This document shows, piece after piece, positions 15,931 through 24,019 of a stretch of DNA of 64,000 nucleotides. The position numbers were made by a program, and so were the translations under genes. The number at the start of each line of letters is the position of its first letter. Positions within the stretch are counted from its first letter, which is position 1. The notes under the pieces are model-generated. The model was given only the letters and a program-made list of their open reading frames with translations. It did not search any database and had not been told where the DNA came from. Where the stretch lies: the NCBI GenBank assembly GCA_003161255.1, contig PMOQ01000034.1, positions 1-64,000 of the forward strand, in the 5' to 3' direction. Source of the stretch: Acidimicrobiaceae bacterium (GTDB lineage Bacteria; Actinomycetota; Acidimicrobiia; Acidimicrobiales; RAAP-2).

Positions 15931-17334
15931 TCACCGATGTTTCCCAGCGCACGTTGACACGAGGCGCTGGAGTAGCGCGTGGACCCGGACGCTCGGCTCG
16001 GCCGCAGTCGGGTTCTCGGCGTTCTCGGCGCTGACCAGCGCGGAGTCGCTGAGGGAGCTGTCGCCCACGCAAGCGGCCACCACCGGTGCGGCCCCGTCGT
16101 AGAGGGCGGAGATGGCGTTCTGGTTCCGCTCGTCGGCCAGGTTCATGGCGTCGTCGAGGGAGTGCGGGCCCGCTTTGGCTGAAGGACCGGGATCACAGGC
16201 GTCGATCCGAACCTCGCTCCCGAGCGCCGACGCGCTGGCCTGGCCAGGCGCCATGAGGGTGGCCCAATGACCCGCGGCGAGTGCGATCGCCGCAGTCTGT
16301 GCCGAGGAGCGCCCGACCACGTCGATCCGAAGACACGATGTGCCGCCGGTTTTGTACTGGACCAACTCGCCCCCGCCCCAGCCGTCGGCCGCGCCCAGGG
16401 CGCTGCGGGCGTCGATACGACTGGCCAGGGTCATGTAGAGCACAAATGCGCCGAAGTCGTCGGACGGACCGTCCCGGCGCTCGCCGGCCAAGAGCGGCGG
16501 CGGGCGGAGCGTCACCGAGCCGAGGTGGCGCACGAAGGCCGTCGCATCCAGCTCGTCGAGTTCGGTGGTCGGCGGGTGGCGAAAGGCGGCATTGATTCCC
16601 TCGTTGCCGCTGAGCGCATAAATAGCCTCGACCATGTCGGGGCCGAGGACGTAGGGGGCTTGGGCGATCACGTCGAGGATGCCCGGGGTCGCCCCGCCGC
16701 CACCGGCACCCTCCTCGGCCGCTTCTTGGCGTTGTTCGACGGGGGGAAGCGAGGAGAGGTAGTCGTCCTCGTTGAGCACCGCGTCGCCTTCCTCGAGGGC
16801 GGTGATCGCGGCGGTCTCTCCGTCGGTCCTCTCCTCGTTGCCGAGCCGGGTGAGCCCGAAATGCTGATCTTGGAGGGCGTGGGTCAGCTCATGGGCGATG
16901 GTCACCTGAACCTGTGGATCGAGCTGGCGCCCCCGGACGAAGAGGGACTTGGTTTCCGGGTCGTAGTAGCCCTCGACGTCGTCGGTGTCCTCCGAGGTCT
17001 GCGCCCGAGCGAGGTTCACCGATCCGTCCAGCAGCCCGAGCGCTTCGAGTTCTTCTTGGTACCGCAGGTTGCTGGCCCGCTCGGACGGGCTCTGCGATGT
17101 GTCCTCGGCGACGAGTTGCCTGTCGAAGGTGGCGTCGGATTCGAAATGCACCGGAACGTTGCGGGTGAAGGCGAGTCCTCGGTCGTGACTCACAAAGGCG
17201 GCGATCGGGGCGACACCCGCTGGCCATCCGACGCCCGAGCTCGGCCGCCCGGTCAACAGCGGGCCCAGAAGGGCGACGGCGACCGCCGCCACGATGACGC
17301 AGACGGCGGCGATTCCTCGTGGCCGTCGGATCAA
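15931..17334 (-). CDS. Membrane-anchored HExxH metallopeptidase-like protein
   Basis: The 467-residue protein has an N-terminal membrane anchor (residues 8-28) followed by a secreted domain. The zinc motif HELTH (His148, Glu149, His152) lies in TIAHELTHALQDQHF, with YYDPETKSLFVRG just before it. ITALEEGDA, about 30 residues downstream, provides a possible third ligand Glu. The C-terminal half (GGGELVQY, GWGGGE, then WATLMAPG) has no clear family match to my knowledge. It resembles uncharacterised actinobacterial proteins with a DUF-type gluzincin domain. Its start follows the nitroreductase stop by 3 nt, implying one transcript. Substrate unknown. Confidence 0.65.
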   Translation of the reverse strand: MIRRPRGIAAVCVIVAAVAVALLGPLLTGRPSSGVGWPAGVAPIAAFVSHDRGLAFTRNVPVHFESDATFDRQLVAEDTSQSPSERASNLRYQEELEALGLLDGSVNLARAQTSEDTDDVEGYYDPETKSLFVRGRQLDPQVQVTIAHELTHALQDQHFGLTRLGNEERTDGETAAITALEEGDAVLNEDDYLSSLPPVEQRQEAAEEGAGGGGATPGILDVIAQAPYVLGPDMVEAIYALSGNEGINAAFRHPPTTELDELDATAFVRHLGSVTLRPPPLLAGERRDGPSDDFGAFVLYMTLASRIDARSALGAADGWGGGELVQYKTGGTSCLRIDVVGRSSAQTAAIALAAGHWATLMAPGQASASALGSEVRIDACDPGPSAKAGPHSLDDAMNLADERNQNAISALYDGAAPVVAACVGDSSLSDSALVSAENAENPTAAEPSVRVHALLQRLVSTCAGKHR

Positions 17335-17337
17335 GGG

Positions 17338-18003
17338 CTACTCCGAACCTGTCCATAGCGGTTCGGGCACTTCGAAGCCAAGTGGGCCGCCCCACTGGTT
17401 GCGGTAGCTGACCTCGTGCACCGGCCGCCGCTCGGCGACCTCCCAACGCCCGGTCGGATAGCCAAAACTGACACAACCCGAGAGCACCCAACCATCGTTG
17501 GCTGGCACGCCGAGGATCTCGAGTGTCTCGTCGAGATGGAACACGCCGAGCACCACGGTCAGACAGCTCCCGACGCCCTCGGCTCGGGCGGCGAGCATCG
17601 CGTTCCACACCGCCGGGTAGATCGACCCGCCCGTCGGGTCATGCAAACAGAATGGGAAGAGGTACAGCGGGACCTGCTCGAAGTTGTCGGCCAGCCACAT
17701 GGCCGAGCGTCGGACCTTCTCGCTTTGGATGCTGGCCGGGTCATCGGGGCGTTCCGCGGCTGCCTTGATGACCGGCGCGTAGATGGTCTTCCACAGTTGG
17801 TCCATCGCGTCACGGTAGAGGGGCCCGAGCTTTGCTTTGATGCCGGCATCGTCAACCAGCAAGAAGCGCCAACCTTGCGAATTGCCGCCGCTCGGCGCCC
17901 GGATGGCCGCGTCGAGGATGCGGGCCTGGACGTCGTTGGGGACCGGGTCGGGTCGCACCCGACGCATGGCCCGGGTGGTGTACAGCGCCTCGTGCAGTTC
18001 CAT
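17338..18003 (-). CDS. Nitroreductase-family flavoprotein
   Basis: The 221-residue protein has the FMN-binding features of the nitroreductase fold: TTRAMRRVRPDPVP at the N-terminus, RAPSGGNSQGWRFLLV, and AARAEGVGSCLTVVLG with GYPTGRW near the end. Such dimeric enzymes reduce nitroaromatics, quinones or other electrophiles with NAD(P)H. The physiological substrate is unknown. It is probably the first gene of a minus-strand unit with the metallopeptidase gene (3-nt gap), although the functions are not obviously related. Confidence 0.8.
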   Translation of the reverse strand: MELHEALYTTRAMRRVRPDPVPNDVQARILDAAIRAPSGGNSQGWRFLLVDDAGIKAKLGPLYRDAMDQLWKTIYAPVIKAAAERPDDPASIQSEKVRRSAMWLADNFEQVPLYLFPFCLHDPTGGSIYPAVWNAMLAARAEGVGSCLTVVLGVFHLDETLEILGVPANDGWVLSGCVSFGYPTGRWEVAERRPVHEVSYRNQWGGPLGFEVPEPLWTGSE

Positions 18004-18095
18004 GACTGTGCCCCGATCTCTCTGACGGGCAATGTGCCCGAGGGACCGAGGTTATTGCAGTGGCCCCGGCCACGAGATTCCGCCGAGCCGGGGGA

Positions 18096-19214
18096 TCAGT
18101 CGCTCAAGAGGGCCTGGTCGACCTTCTGGATAGCGTCGATGTACTCGTCGACCATCGAGAGGATCACGTCGCGCGACTTGCGGACCTGGGTGGCCCGCCC
18201 GATGACCTGGCCGGCCGGGTTGAAGGCCACGTCCTTGGCCTGGATCGGGTAGGCGTGCCCCCGGGACACCCCCTCGATGGCCACCATCATCTGGAGGGGC
18301 ATGGGCAACGGGTCGGGGGTGTCAGGGCGCTCCCAGGCGTCGGTCCAGTCGTTCTTCAAGAGTCGACAAGGCTTGCCCGTGAACGATCGGGAGCGCACCG
18401 TGTCGCGACTGGTTGCCGCCAAGTAGGTCTCCATCTGCGCCGGCGGGACGTCGGCCTCTTCGACGGTCAGCCAGAGCGATCCGGTCCACACACCGGCCGC
18501 TCCCATGACCATGGCCGCAGCCATCTGGCGACCACTGCCGACACCCCCGGCGGCGAGGACGGGGAGGGGCGAGACGGCATCGATGACCTCGGGCCACAGC
18601 ACGATGCTGCCCACGTCGCCGGTGTGACCACCGCCCTCGCTGCCCTGACAGATGACGATATCGACGCCGGCCTTCTTGTGGTTCACGGCGTGCTTCACCG
18701 ATCCGGCCAAAGCCGCGATCAGCCGACCGGTCGAATGGACATGCTCGATCACGTCGTCGGGTGGCGTGCCGAGCGCGTTGGCCACCAGTTTGACCTTGTC
18801 GTGTTGCAAGATGACCTCAACCTGCGGCGCGGCGGTGGCTGCCGTCCATCCGAGGAGTTCTCGACGAGGGCCCTCCGGCAGCTCGGGGACCCCGTGCTCG
18901 GCCAGGAGGTCCTTGACGAATTTCCGGTGGCCGTCAGGCACCATGGCCTTGAGCTCGGCCTCGAGTTTGACGGGGTCGAGTTCGCCCATCCCTTCGTACT
19001 TGCCCGGGATCACGATGTCGACACCGTAAGGACGGTCGCCAACGTGTTCGTCGAGCCAGGTGAGTTCAGTCTCGAGCTCTTCGGCGTTGAAGCCCACCGC
19101 ACCGAGCACGCCGAGTCCTCCGGCGTTGGACACCGCGGCGACGACGTCGCGACAGTGGGTGAAGGCGAAGATGGGAAATTCAATGCCCAGGCGCTTGCAG
19201 AGCTCGTTGTGCAC
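18096..19214 (-). CDS. Nitronate monooxygenase / 2-nitropropane dioxygenase-like flavoenzyme
   Basis: The 372-residue TIM-barrel FMN enzyme shows IEFPIFAFTHCRDVVAAVSNAGGLGVLGA at the N-terminus, ICQGSEGGGHTGDVGS (phosphate-binding loop and candidate catalytic His), LAAGGVGSGRQMAAAMVMGA and GVWTGSLWL. Members oxidise nitronates or act as flavin-dependent oxidoreductases; IpdC of mycobacterial steroid degradation belongs to the same family. An operator resembling the mycobacterial KstR site lies 42-53 nt upstream, so a role in lipid or steroid catabolism is conceivable. That role is inference. Confidence 0.8.
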   Translation of the reverse strand: MHNELCKRLGIEFPIFAFTHCRDVVAAVSNAGGLGVLGAVGFNAEELETELTWLDEHVGDRPYGVDIVIPGKYEGMGELDPVKLEAELKAMVPDGHRKFVKDLLAEHGVPELPEGPRRELLGWTAATAAPQVEVILQHDKVKLVANALGTPPDDVIEHVHSTGRLIAALAGSVKHAVNHKKAGVDIVICQGSEGGGHTGDVGSIVLWPEVIDAVSPLPVLAAGGVGSGRQMAAAMVMGAAGVWTGSLWLTVEEADVPPAQMETYLAATSRDTVRSRSFTGKPCRLLKNDWTDAWERPDTPDPLPMPLQMMVAIEGVSRGHAYPIQAKDVAFNPAGQVIGRATQVRKSRDVILSMVDEYIDAIQKVDQALLSD

Positions 19215-19255
19215 GGGGGTCCTCCGGATCGCGATCCAGCCGGGTGGCCGAAACG

Positions 19256-19270
19256 AGAACCGATTCTAAT
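19256..19270 (-). promoter_or_regulatory. Promoter with KstR-like operator for the nitronate monooxygenase gene
   Basis: AGAACCGATTCTAATT (plus strand from 19256, running to about 19271) contains the inverted repeat AGAA-N4-TTCT. On the minus strand it overlaps a -10-like TAGAAT (19263-19268). The mycobacterial KstR consensus, as I recall it, is TAGAAC-N2-GTTCTA, so the match is close but imperfect. Confidence 0.4.
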
Positions 19271-19635
19271 TCCGTCCGGCGGTGGGGGCCATCCGGAGCG
19301 GTACTCCGACCCGGATGGCGGGCTGATCGGGCCTGTCACGGGCGTCGCCGCTGCCTCCGGGGTGGCCCGCTCTGGCCGTGGTGGGCCGTCTAGCCCAAGA
19401 CCGTGACCGTCAAATGGGAGCCCCGAGGGGGGGCGGGCCAACGCGCCACTGAGACGCCCGAGGCTCTCGGGCGGTGCGCCTCGTCGCCTACGTGACCGGG
19501 CACGGGCACACCTCGGAGGTCGACGGCCGCAACCGGGTGCGAAGTGGCCTCGTCGTACCCGAGATCGTCCTATCGGTGAAGGGTGTCGACGGGGCTCTGC
19601 CAACCCTGAGGGGGCGGCCGATCACAACGGTCCTC
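19271..19635. other. Intergenic region before the B12 riboswitch
   Basis: No convincing gene, RNA or repeat is seen here. Frames on either strand lack family-like sequence or start signals. It presumably carries the promoter of the riboswitch-controlled operon near its right end. Confidence 0.4.
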
Positions 19636-19780
19636 GAGCCGAGTGGTGCTACCCTCGGCATTGCACAATTCACATCACCCCGCGGGGAAGCCGGTCGAAA
19701 TCCGGCGCTGGTCCGCAACCGTAGGTGGCGAGTCGAGATTCGATCCGCCACGAGCCGGGATACCGCGGTGGTGTGTTTTT
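19636..19780 (+). ncRNA. Cobalamin (adenosylcobalamin-type) riboswitch
   Basis: The conserved core is present in order: GGGAAGCCGG (19684-19693), GAAATCCGG, then the B12 box GCTGGTCCGCAACCGTA (19707-19723), and AGCCGGGATACC (about 19753-19764). A closing stem forms between CACATCACCCCGCGG (19671-19685) and CCGCGGTGGTGTG (19763-19775), directly followed by TTTTT. These elements match the known cobalamin aptamer (B12 box consensus GCTG-CCCGCAAC-GT). The aptamer's 5' boundary is approximate. It stands about 100 nt before the first gene of the ECF-transporter operon, so B12 should shut the operon off. The T-run after the closing stem hints at a transcriptional component. Confidence 0.88.
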
Positions 19781-19881
19781 GAGCTCCCAATCCGTCGAGA
19801 AACGCGGACAGGGGCTCGGCTGGCCGCCATCTCGGTCTTGGGATGAGAGCTTCCGGGTCTTGTCCCAGAAGCGAGGACACG

Positions 19882-21810
19882 ATGCGCATCACGCGCCGGT
19901 TCAGCGCAGCTGCCCTAGGCACCTGCTTGTCTCTTTCGATCGCTGCGGCACCGGCGATCGCTTCGGCCACGGAGCGCTCCGCTGCCGTGCGCCCGGCCGC
20001 TGGGCCGGTGGTCGGGCCCCAGAACGCGGCGGCCGAGGCGGGCGCCCAGTGGTTGGCGGGCCAGCTCAACTCGCAGGGCTTTGTGCCTTCGACTACGACC
20101 CCGGGTCAGGCCGACCTCTCCTCGACCGTCCAGGTGGCGCTGGCCTTGGCCTCAACGACCGTGAACCGGACCGGTGCGGACAGCGCGCTCAGCTATCTCG
20201 AAAGTACCGTCAACACCTACGTGAACGTGGGCGGCAGCGATGGGCCGGGGCAGCTGGCCCTGCTGATCCTGGCCGCCGACGCCCTCGGGGTCAATCCCAC
20301 CACGATTGGTGACAATCTCGTGGCCCGGTTGCTCGCCACGCAGCGGGCGAGCGGTCCCGACACCGGGCTGTTCGGATCCCAGGACCCCACCTTTGACGGT
20401 GCCTACCGCCAGGGGTTGAGTCTGGCTGCATTGGCCGGCGCTGGGATCACCTCGGGCACTCAGATCGCCTCGGCTGTCTCCTGGTTGGATAACCAACAGT
20501 GTCCCGACGGGGGGTGGACCAGCTACCAGAGCATCGACAACCCGTGCGACGGCACGCCCGATAATTTCGACGGTCCAGACACCAACTCGACCGCGGTGGC
20601 ACTCGAGGGCCTGGCTGCGGTTGCTGCGGCGACCCCGGCTATCTCGTCGAGCGCGCTCGGTTTCTTGTCGGCCGGTCAGGATGCCGACGGCGGCTGGTCG
20701 TACTTTCCCAACACGGTGAGCGCCCCGGGCATCAGTGACCCCGATTCGACGGCCCTCGTCGTCCAGTCGATCATTGCCCTCGGACTTTCACCGAGTGCCG
20801 TGCTGTTCGCTCAACCCTCGGGGACCCCGGTGTCGTTCCTCGAGTCCCAACAGCTCACCAGCGGGCCTGACACCGGTGCCCTCGTCTTCCCGGTCGACGC
20901 CGGCGGGTCGGGGACGGCGAACCTGATCGCCACCTACCAGGCGGTGCCGGCGCTGGCCGGGGTGGCCTTTCCGTTCGTCGCCCCGCCCATCCCGCCCATC
21001 CCGCCGGTCACGCCGGTCGCACCCCCCGGGGGCAGCTCCTACTGGTTGGCTGGGGCCGACGGCGGCATCTTCGCCTTCGGCAACGCCGGGTACTTCGGAT
21101 CGCTGCCCGCGCTCGGGATCCATGTGGCGAACATCACGTCGATGGTCTCGACCGCCGACGCCAAGGGCTATCTGCTCTTCGGGACCAACGGTGGGGTTTA
21201 TGCCTTCGGCGATGCCGTCTATGAGGGGTCTCTTCCGGGCGATGCGGTGAGCGTCAACGACATCGTCGGCGCCGTGCCGACTACCGACGGCGGGGGGTAC
21301 TGGCTGGTAGGGGCGGACGGCGGCATCTTCGCCTTCGGTGACGCCGGGTTCATTGGGTCCCTGCCGGCACTCGGTGTCCGCGTGAGCGACGTTGTCGGCA
21401 TCGTGGCGACTACCGACGGCGGAGGGTACTGGCTGGTCGGCAAAGACGGCGGCATCTTCGCCTTCGGTGACGCCGGGTTCATTGGGTCCCTACCCGGTCT
21501 CGGGGTCGATGTCACCAACATCGTCGGGATGAGCGCTTCTCCGCAAGGGAACGGCTATCTGCTCAGCGGGTCCGACGGGGGCGCCTACGCCTTCGGTGAC
21601 GTGGATTATGCCGGGTCGTTACCGGGGCTCGCAGTTCACGTGAACAACGTGGTCGGGATCGCGGCCACACCCGACGGCGGTGGCTACTGGATGGCGGGTT
21701 CCGACGGGGGTGTGTACGCCTTCGGTGACGCCGCCTTCTCAGGCTCCGTGCAAGTCGGCGCCAATCCGATCGTATCCATCGTCGGCAGTCAGGCCCGAGG
21801 CGGGCGGTGA
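19882..21810 (+). CDS. Secreted alpha/alpha-barrel (transcobalamin/prenyltransferase-like) protein with C-terminal 43-residue repeats
   Basis: The 642-residue protein starts with a signal peptide (residues 1-28, SLSIAAAPAIASA). Residues about 45-355 form an alpha/alpha-toroid of the squalene-cyclase/prenyltransferase-repeat type: GAQWLAGQLNSQGF, CPDGGWTSY (208-216), STAVALEGLAAVA, DADGGWSYF (267-275), STALVVQSIIALGL. Cyclase DxDD catalysis is not evident. A proline linker (about 366-385) leads to six 43-residue repeats (387-642). The same barrel fold forms the N-terminal B12-binding domain of transcobalamin and intrinsic factor. Together with the riboswitch, this makes it a likely extracellular corrinoid-binding protein (inference). 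The start at 19882 was chosen for its GCGAGGA Shine-Dalgarno and signal peptide, rather than the upstream in-frame ATG at 19843. Confidence 0.8.
   Translation: MRITRRFSAAALGTCLSLSIAAAPAIASATERSAAVRPAAGPVVGPQNAAAEAGAQWLAGQLNSQGFVPSTTTPGQADLSSTVQVALALASTTVNRTGADSALSYLESTVNTYVNVGGSDGPGQLALLILAADALGVNPTTIGDNLVARLLATQRASGPDTGLFGSQDPTFDGAYRQGLSLAALAGAGITSGTQIASAVSWLDNQQCPDGGWTSYQSIDNPCDGTPDNFDGPDTNSTAVALEGLAAVAAATPAISSSALGFLSAGQDADGGWSYFPNTVSAPGISDPDSTALVVQSIIALGLSPSAVLFAQPSGTPVSFLESQQLTSGPDTGALVFPVDAGGSGTANLIATYQAVPALAGVAFPFVAPPIPPIPPVTPVAPPGGSSYWLAGADGGIFAFGNAGYFGSLPALGIHVANITSMVSTADAKGYLLFGTNGGVYAFGDAVYEGSLPGDAVSVNDIVGAVPTTDGGGYWLVGADGGIFAFGDAGFIGSLPALGVRVSDVVGIVATTDGGGYWLVGKDGGIFAFGDAGFIGSLPGLGVDVTNIVGMSASPQGNGYLLSGSDGGAYAFGDVDYAGSLPGLAVHVNNVVGIAATPDGGGYWMAGSDGGVYAFGDAAFSGSVQVGANPIVSIVGSQARGGR
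21040..21797 (+). repeat. Six in-frame 129-nt repeats
   Basis: Units start at YWLAGADGG, YLLFGTNGG, YWLVGADGG, YWLVGKDGG, YLLSGSDGG and YWMAGSDGG, each 43 residues apart. Units 3 and 4 share a stretch of more than 40 identical bases beginning at 21316 and 21445 (offset 129), indicating recent duplication or gene conversion. Confidence 0.75.
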
Positions 21811-22820
21811 CCTCGGTGCCGCGATGGCGTGGCGTGGTCCCCGCTGCGCTGCTGCTCGGGGCCGGTGCCGCCGCGATGGCGCCGGCCGGCCCCGAAGTGC
21901 TGGTCCCGTTGCGTGTTGGGATCGCGGCCGCTGCGAGCGAAGTGTACGTGGCTGTCGTCATCGACTTCGGCACTGGAGGTCCCTCGGGTCCGATTGTGCA
22001 ATGTGTACAGGTGCCGGCCGGCACGAGCACCGATGCCACAGCGTTGGCGGCCGTCGTCGACGACCAAGTGGCCTACGCGAACAGTGGCCTTTTGTGTGCC
22101 ATCGATGGCTACCCAGCAAACGGCGTGGCCAACTGCGACGCCTCGTCGGGTCAGAACTATTACTTCTGGTCGTATTGGCACGGCACCTCGGGCAATTGGG
22201 TCTACGCCAACGACGGACCGGCGGGCAGCACTGTTGCTCCCGGTGATGTTGAGGGATGGCGGTTCCAGAACCCCGGGCCGGCCAACCCGAACGCACCGAC
22301 GCCGGGTCCCGCCCCGAGCTACGCGACCATCTGCCCCCAGGCGCTCACGACCACCACCACGGCCCCGCTCACCACGACGACGTCGTCGCCGAGTGCTGGC
22401 TCCCCGTTTGGCGCAGTGAGCGCCAGCACGGTGCCCGCAGCCGGGGGTTCGGGCCCACCGGCCACGCCAGCGTCGGGAGGGACGGTCACGCCGACTACTT
22501 CCCGGTCCTCGGCGGGGCACCCGGCGGCGACCACCAAAGCCGCCGGTGGCGCCACCACCTCGGTGCCCGGCACCTCGGGGGCGGCTTCTCCAATCACCAC
22601 CCGGGCACCGCCCGCCCTCGGCAACAGCACACGCGCCGCCAACGACCGGACCGACGGTGCGGGGCGAACGCCGGGCCGGGCGCAGGCCCTCGGTGGCACG
22701 GCTGGGCGATCAAAGTCCGGCGGGGGCGCGGCGCTGCCCCTTGTGATTACCGGAATCGTCGTCGCGCTGCTGGGTCTCGGCGCGTTCTTCCGTTGGCGCA
22801 AGCAGACGGATACGTCATGA
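21807..22820 (+). CDS. Membrane-anchored DUF4430/transcobalamin beta-domain-like protein
   Basis: The 337-residue protein has a signal sequence (residues 1-43), then a compact domain (46-165) with a VVIDFGTG strand, paired cysteines, YYFWSYWHGTSGNWVYA and GDVEGWRFQNPG. The W-x-Y-W, G-W-Y and GDVEGWRF pattern is what DUF4430 proteins and the C-terminal beta domain of transcobalamin-like proteins show. It continues with a Thr/Pro/Ser/Ala-rich stalk (about 170-300), one membrane helix (about 311-329) and the cytosolic tail RWRKQ. It overlaps the barrel gene and the T-component gene by 4 nt each. I infer that it tethers or completes the corrinoid-binding site at the cell surface next to the ECF transporter. 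Confidence 0.75.
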   Translation: MTSVPRWRGVVPAALLLGAGAAAMAPAGPEVLVPLRVGIAAAASEVYVAVVIDFGTGGPSGPIVQCVQVPAGTSTDATALAAVVDDQVAYANSGLLCAIDGYPANGVANCDASSGQNYYFWSYWHGTSGNWVYANDGPAGSTVAPGDVEGWRFQNPGPANPNAPTPGPAPSYATICPQALTTTTTAPLTTTTSSPSAGSPFGAVSASTVPAAGGSGPPATPASGGTVTPTTSRSSAGHPAATTKAAGGATTSVPGTSGAASPITTRAPPALGNSTRAANDRTDGAGRTPGRAQALGGTAGRSKSGGGAALPLVITGIVVALLGLGAFFRWRKQTDTS

Positions 22821-24019
22821 GCCGGCACCGAGGCACCGGTCCGAGTCAGCGGTCCCTGCATCCGCTGGCGTGGTGGATCTGGGCGGCAGGTATGGCCGTC
22901 ACTGCGATCAAGACGACCAACCCGCTTTTGCTGGCGATGATCGCGGCGGTGGTGATTTTCGTGGTGGCGGCCCGCCGAACCGCTGCACCGTGGTCCCGTT
23001 CGTTGACGTTCTTTCTCCGGTTGGGATTGATCGTCATCGCCATCCGGATCGTCGTAGAGATCGTCTTCAACCAGCGGCTGCCCGGTCACGTGCTCTTCGT
23101 CCTTCCCCACCTGACGTTGCCCCACTGGGCAGCGGGGGTCTACATCGGGGGTCCGGTCGCCCTCGAGGCGATCCTCGAGGCCTTCCTCGACGGTCTGCGG
23201 CTGGCCGTCATCCTGGTCTGCTTCGGCGCCGCCAACTCTTTGGCCAGTCCCTACCGGCTGCTGCGCTGCCTCCCCGCAGTGCTCTACGAAGCCGGGGTGG
23301 CGGTCACCGTGGCGCTCGCCTTTGCGCCCGAAATCGTGATCACCATTGCATCGGTGCGCGAGGCCCGGCGCCTGCGGGGCCGGGCCACCCGGGGTCTCGC
23401 CGGGCTGCGGGGTATGGCGATCCCCGTCCTCGAGGGCGCCCTCGACCGGTCCTTGCAGCTGGCCTCCTCCATGGACTCGCGGGGGTACGGCCGCCGGGAC
23501 GGCACCAACCGGTCGACCCGGCGCCGGGCCACGAGCGCCACCGTGATCGGATTGTTGGCCGTGGTCGTCGGGGTCTACGGCGTGCTCGCGGTGGGGTCGC
23601 TGTTCGGTCTGGGCCTTCCGATCCTCGCCGCCGGGATCGCACTGTGCGCGCTGGGTCTGAGTGTGGGGGGAAAGCGGACAACCCGCACCCGCTATCGCCC
23701 CGATCCGTGGCGCTGGCCCGAGTGGGTGGTCGCCGCGTCGGGGCTGTGTGCGCTGGCCGGCCTGGCCGCGGCCGAAGCCCTCGGGTCGACCTCGGTGCAA
23801 TTCAGTTTCTATCCGTTGGCCGTGCCGGGACTCCCGGTGCTTGCGTGCGTGGGCATCCTGGTCGCCCTCGTGCCCGCCATCGCCGCCCCGGCCCCACCGG
23901 CGACGGTCGGACCCAAAGCACTCGGCGAGCCGGCGACTCTCGAGCCGAGCGCTGTGGCCAAGGCGGTCACGTTCGGGGCGGCGGGGTCAAGGCCGACGGT
24001 TGTGGAGGGGGGCCGGTGA
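22817..24019 (+). CDS. ECF transporter T component (CbiQ-type)
   Basis: The 400-residue membrane protein has an N-terminal LAWWIWAAGMAV helix, several further helices and the cytosolic coupling segment with two Arg-containing motifs (REARRLRGRA and SMDSRGYG) that dock onto the ATPases. A second group of four hydrophobic segments (about 235-370) makes it longer than typical CbiQ (about 250). ECF T components connect the two ATPases with the substrate-binding S protein. The start ATG overlaps the stop of the previous gene (ATGA), and the stop overlaps the GTG of the ATPase gene, implying tight stoichiometric expression. Confidence 0.85.
   Translation: MSRHRGTGPSQRSLHPLAWWIWAAGMAVTAIKTTNPLLLAMIAAVVIFVVAARRTAAPWSRSLTFFLRLGLIVIAIRIVVEIVFNQRLPGHVLFVLPHLTLPHWAAGVYIGGPVALEAILEAFLDGLRLAVILVCFGAANSLASPYRLLRCLPAVLYEAGVAVTVALAFAPEIVITIASVREARRLRGRATRGLAGLRGMAIPVLEGALDRSLQLASSMDSRGYGRRDGTNRSTRRRATSATVIGLLAVVVGVYGVLAVGSLFGLGLPILAAGIALCALGLSVGGKRTTRTRYRPDPWRWPEWVVAASGLCALAGLAAAEALGSTSVQFSFYPLAVPGLPVLACVGILVALVPAIAAPAPPATVGPKALGEPATLEPSAVAKAVTFGAAGSRPTVVEGGR

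Noticed and set aside
15842-16072. N-terminal extension of the GH5 protein
   Set aside because: The extension overlaps the end of the peptidase gene and would bury the signal peptide that begins at 15841.
19882-20950. Squalene-hopene cyclase or other terpene cyclase
   Set aside because: The barrel has DGGW-type repeats but no visible DxDD catalytic motif. It carries a signal peptide and sits behind a B12 riboswitch, so a binding-protein role is favoured.
22340-22680. Possible simple-sequence repeat or recombination site in the Thr/Pro-rich region
   Set aside because: It is a coding low-complexity stalk (Thr/Ser/Pro/Ala) between the DUF4430-like domain and the membrane anchor.
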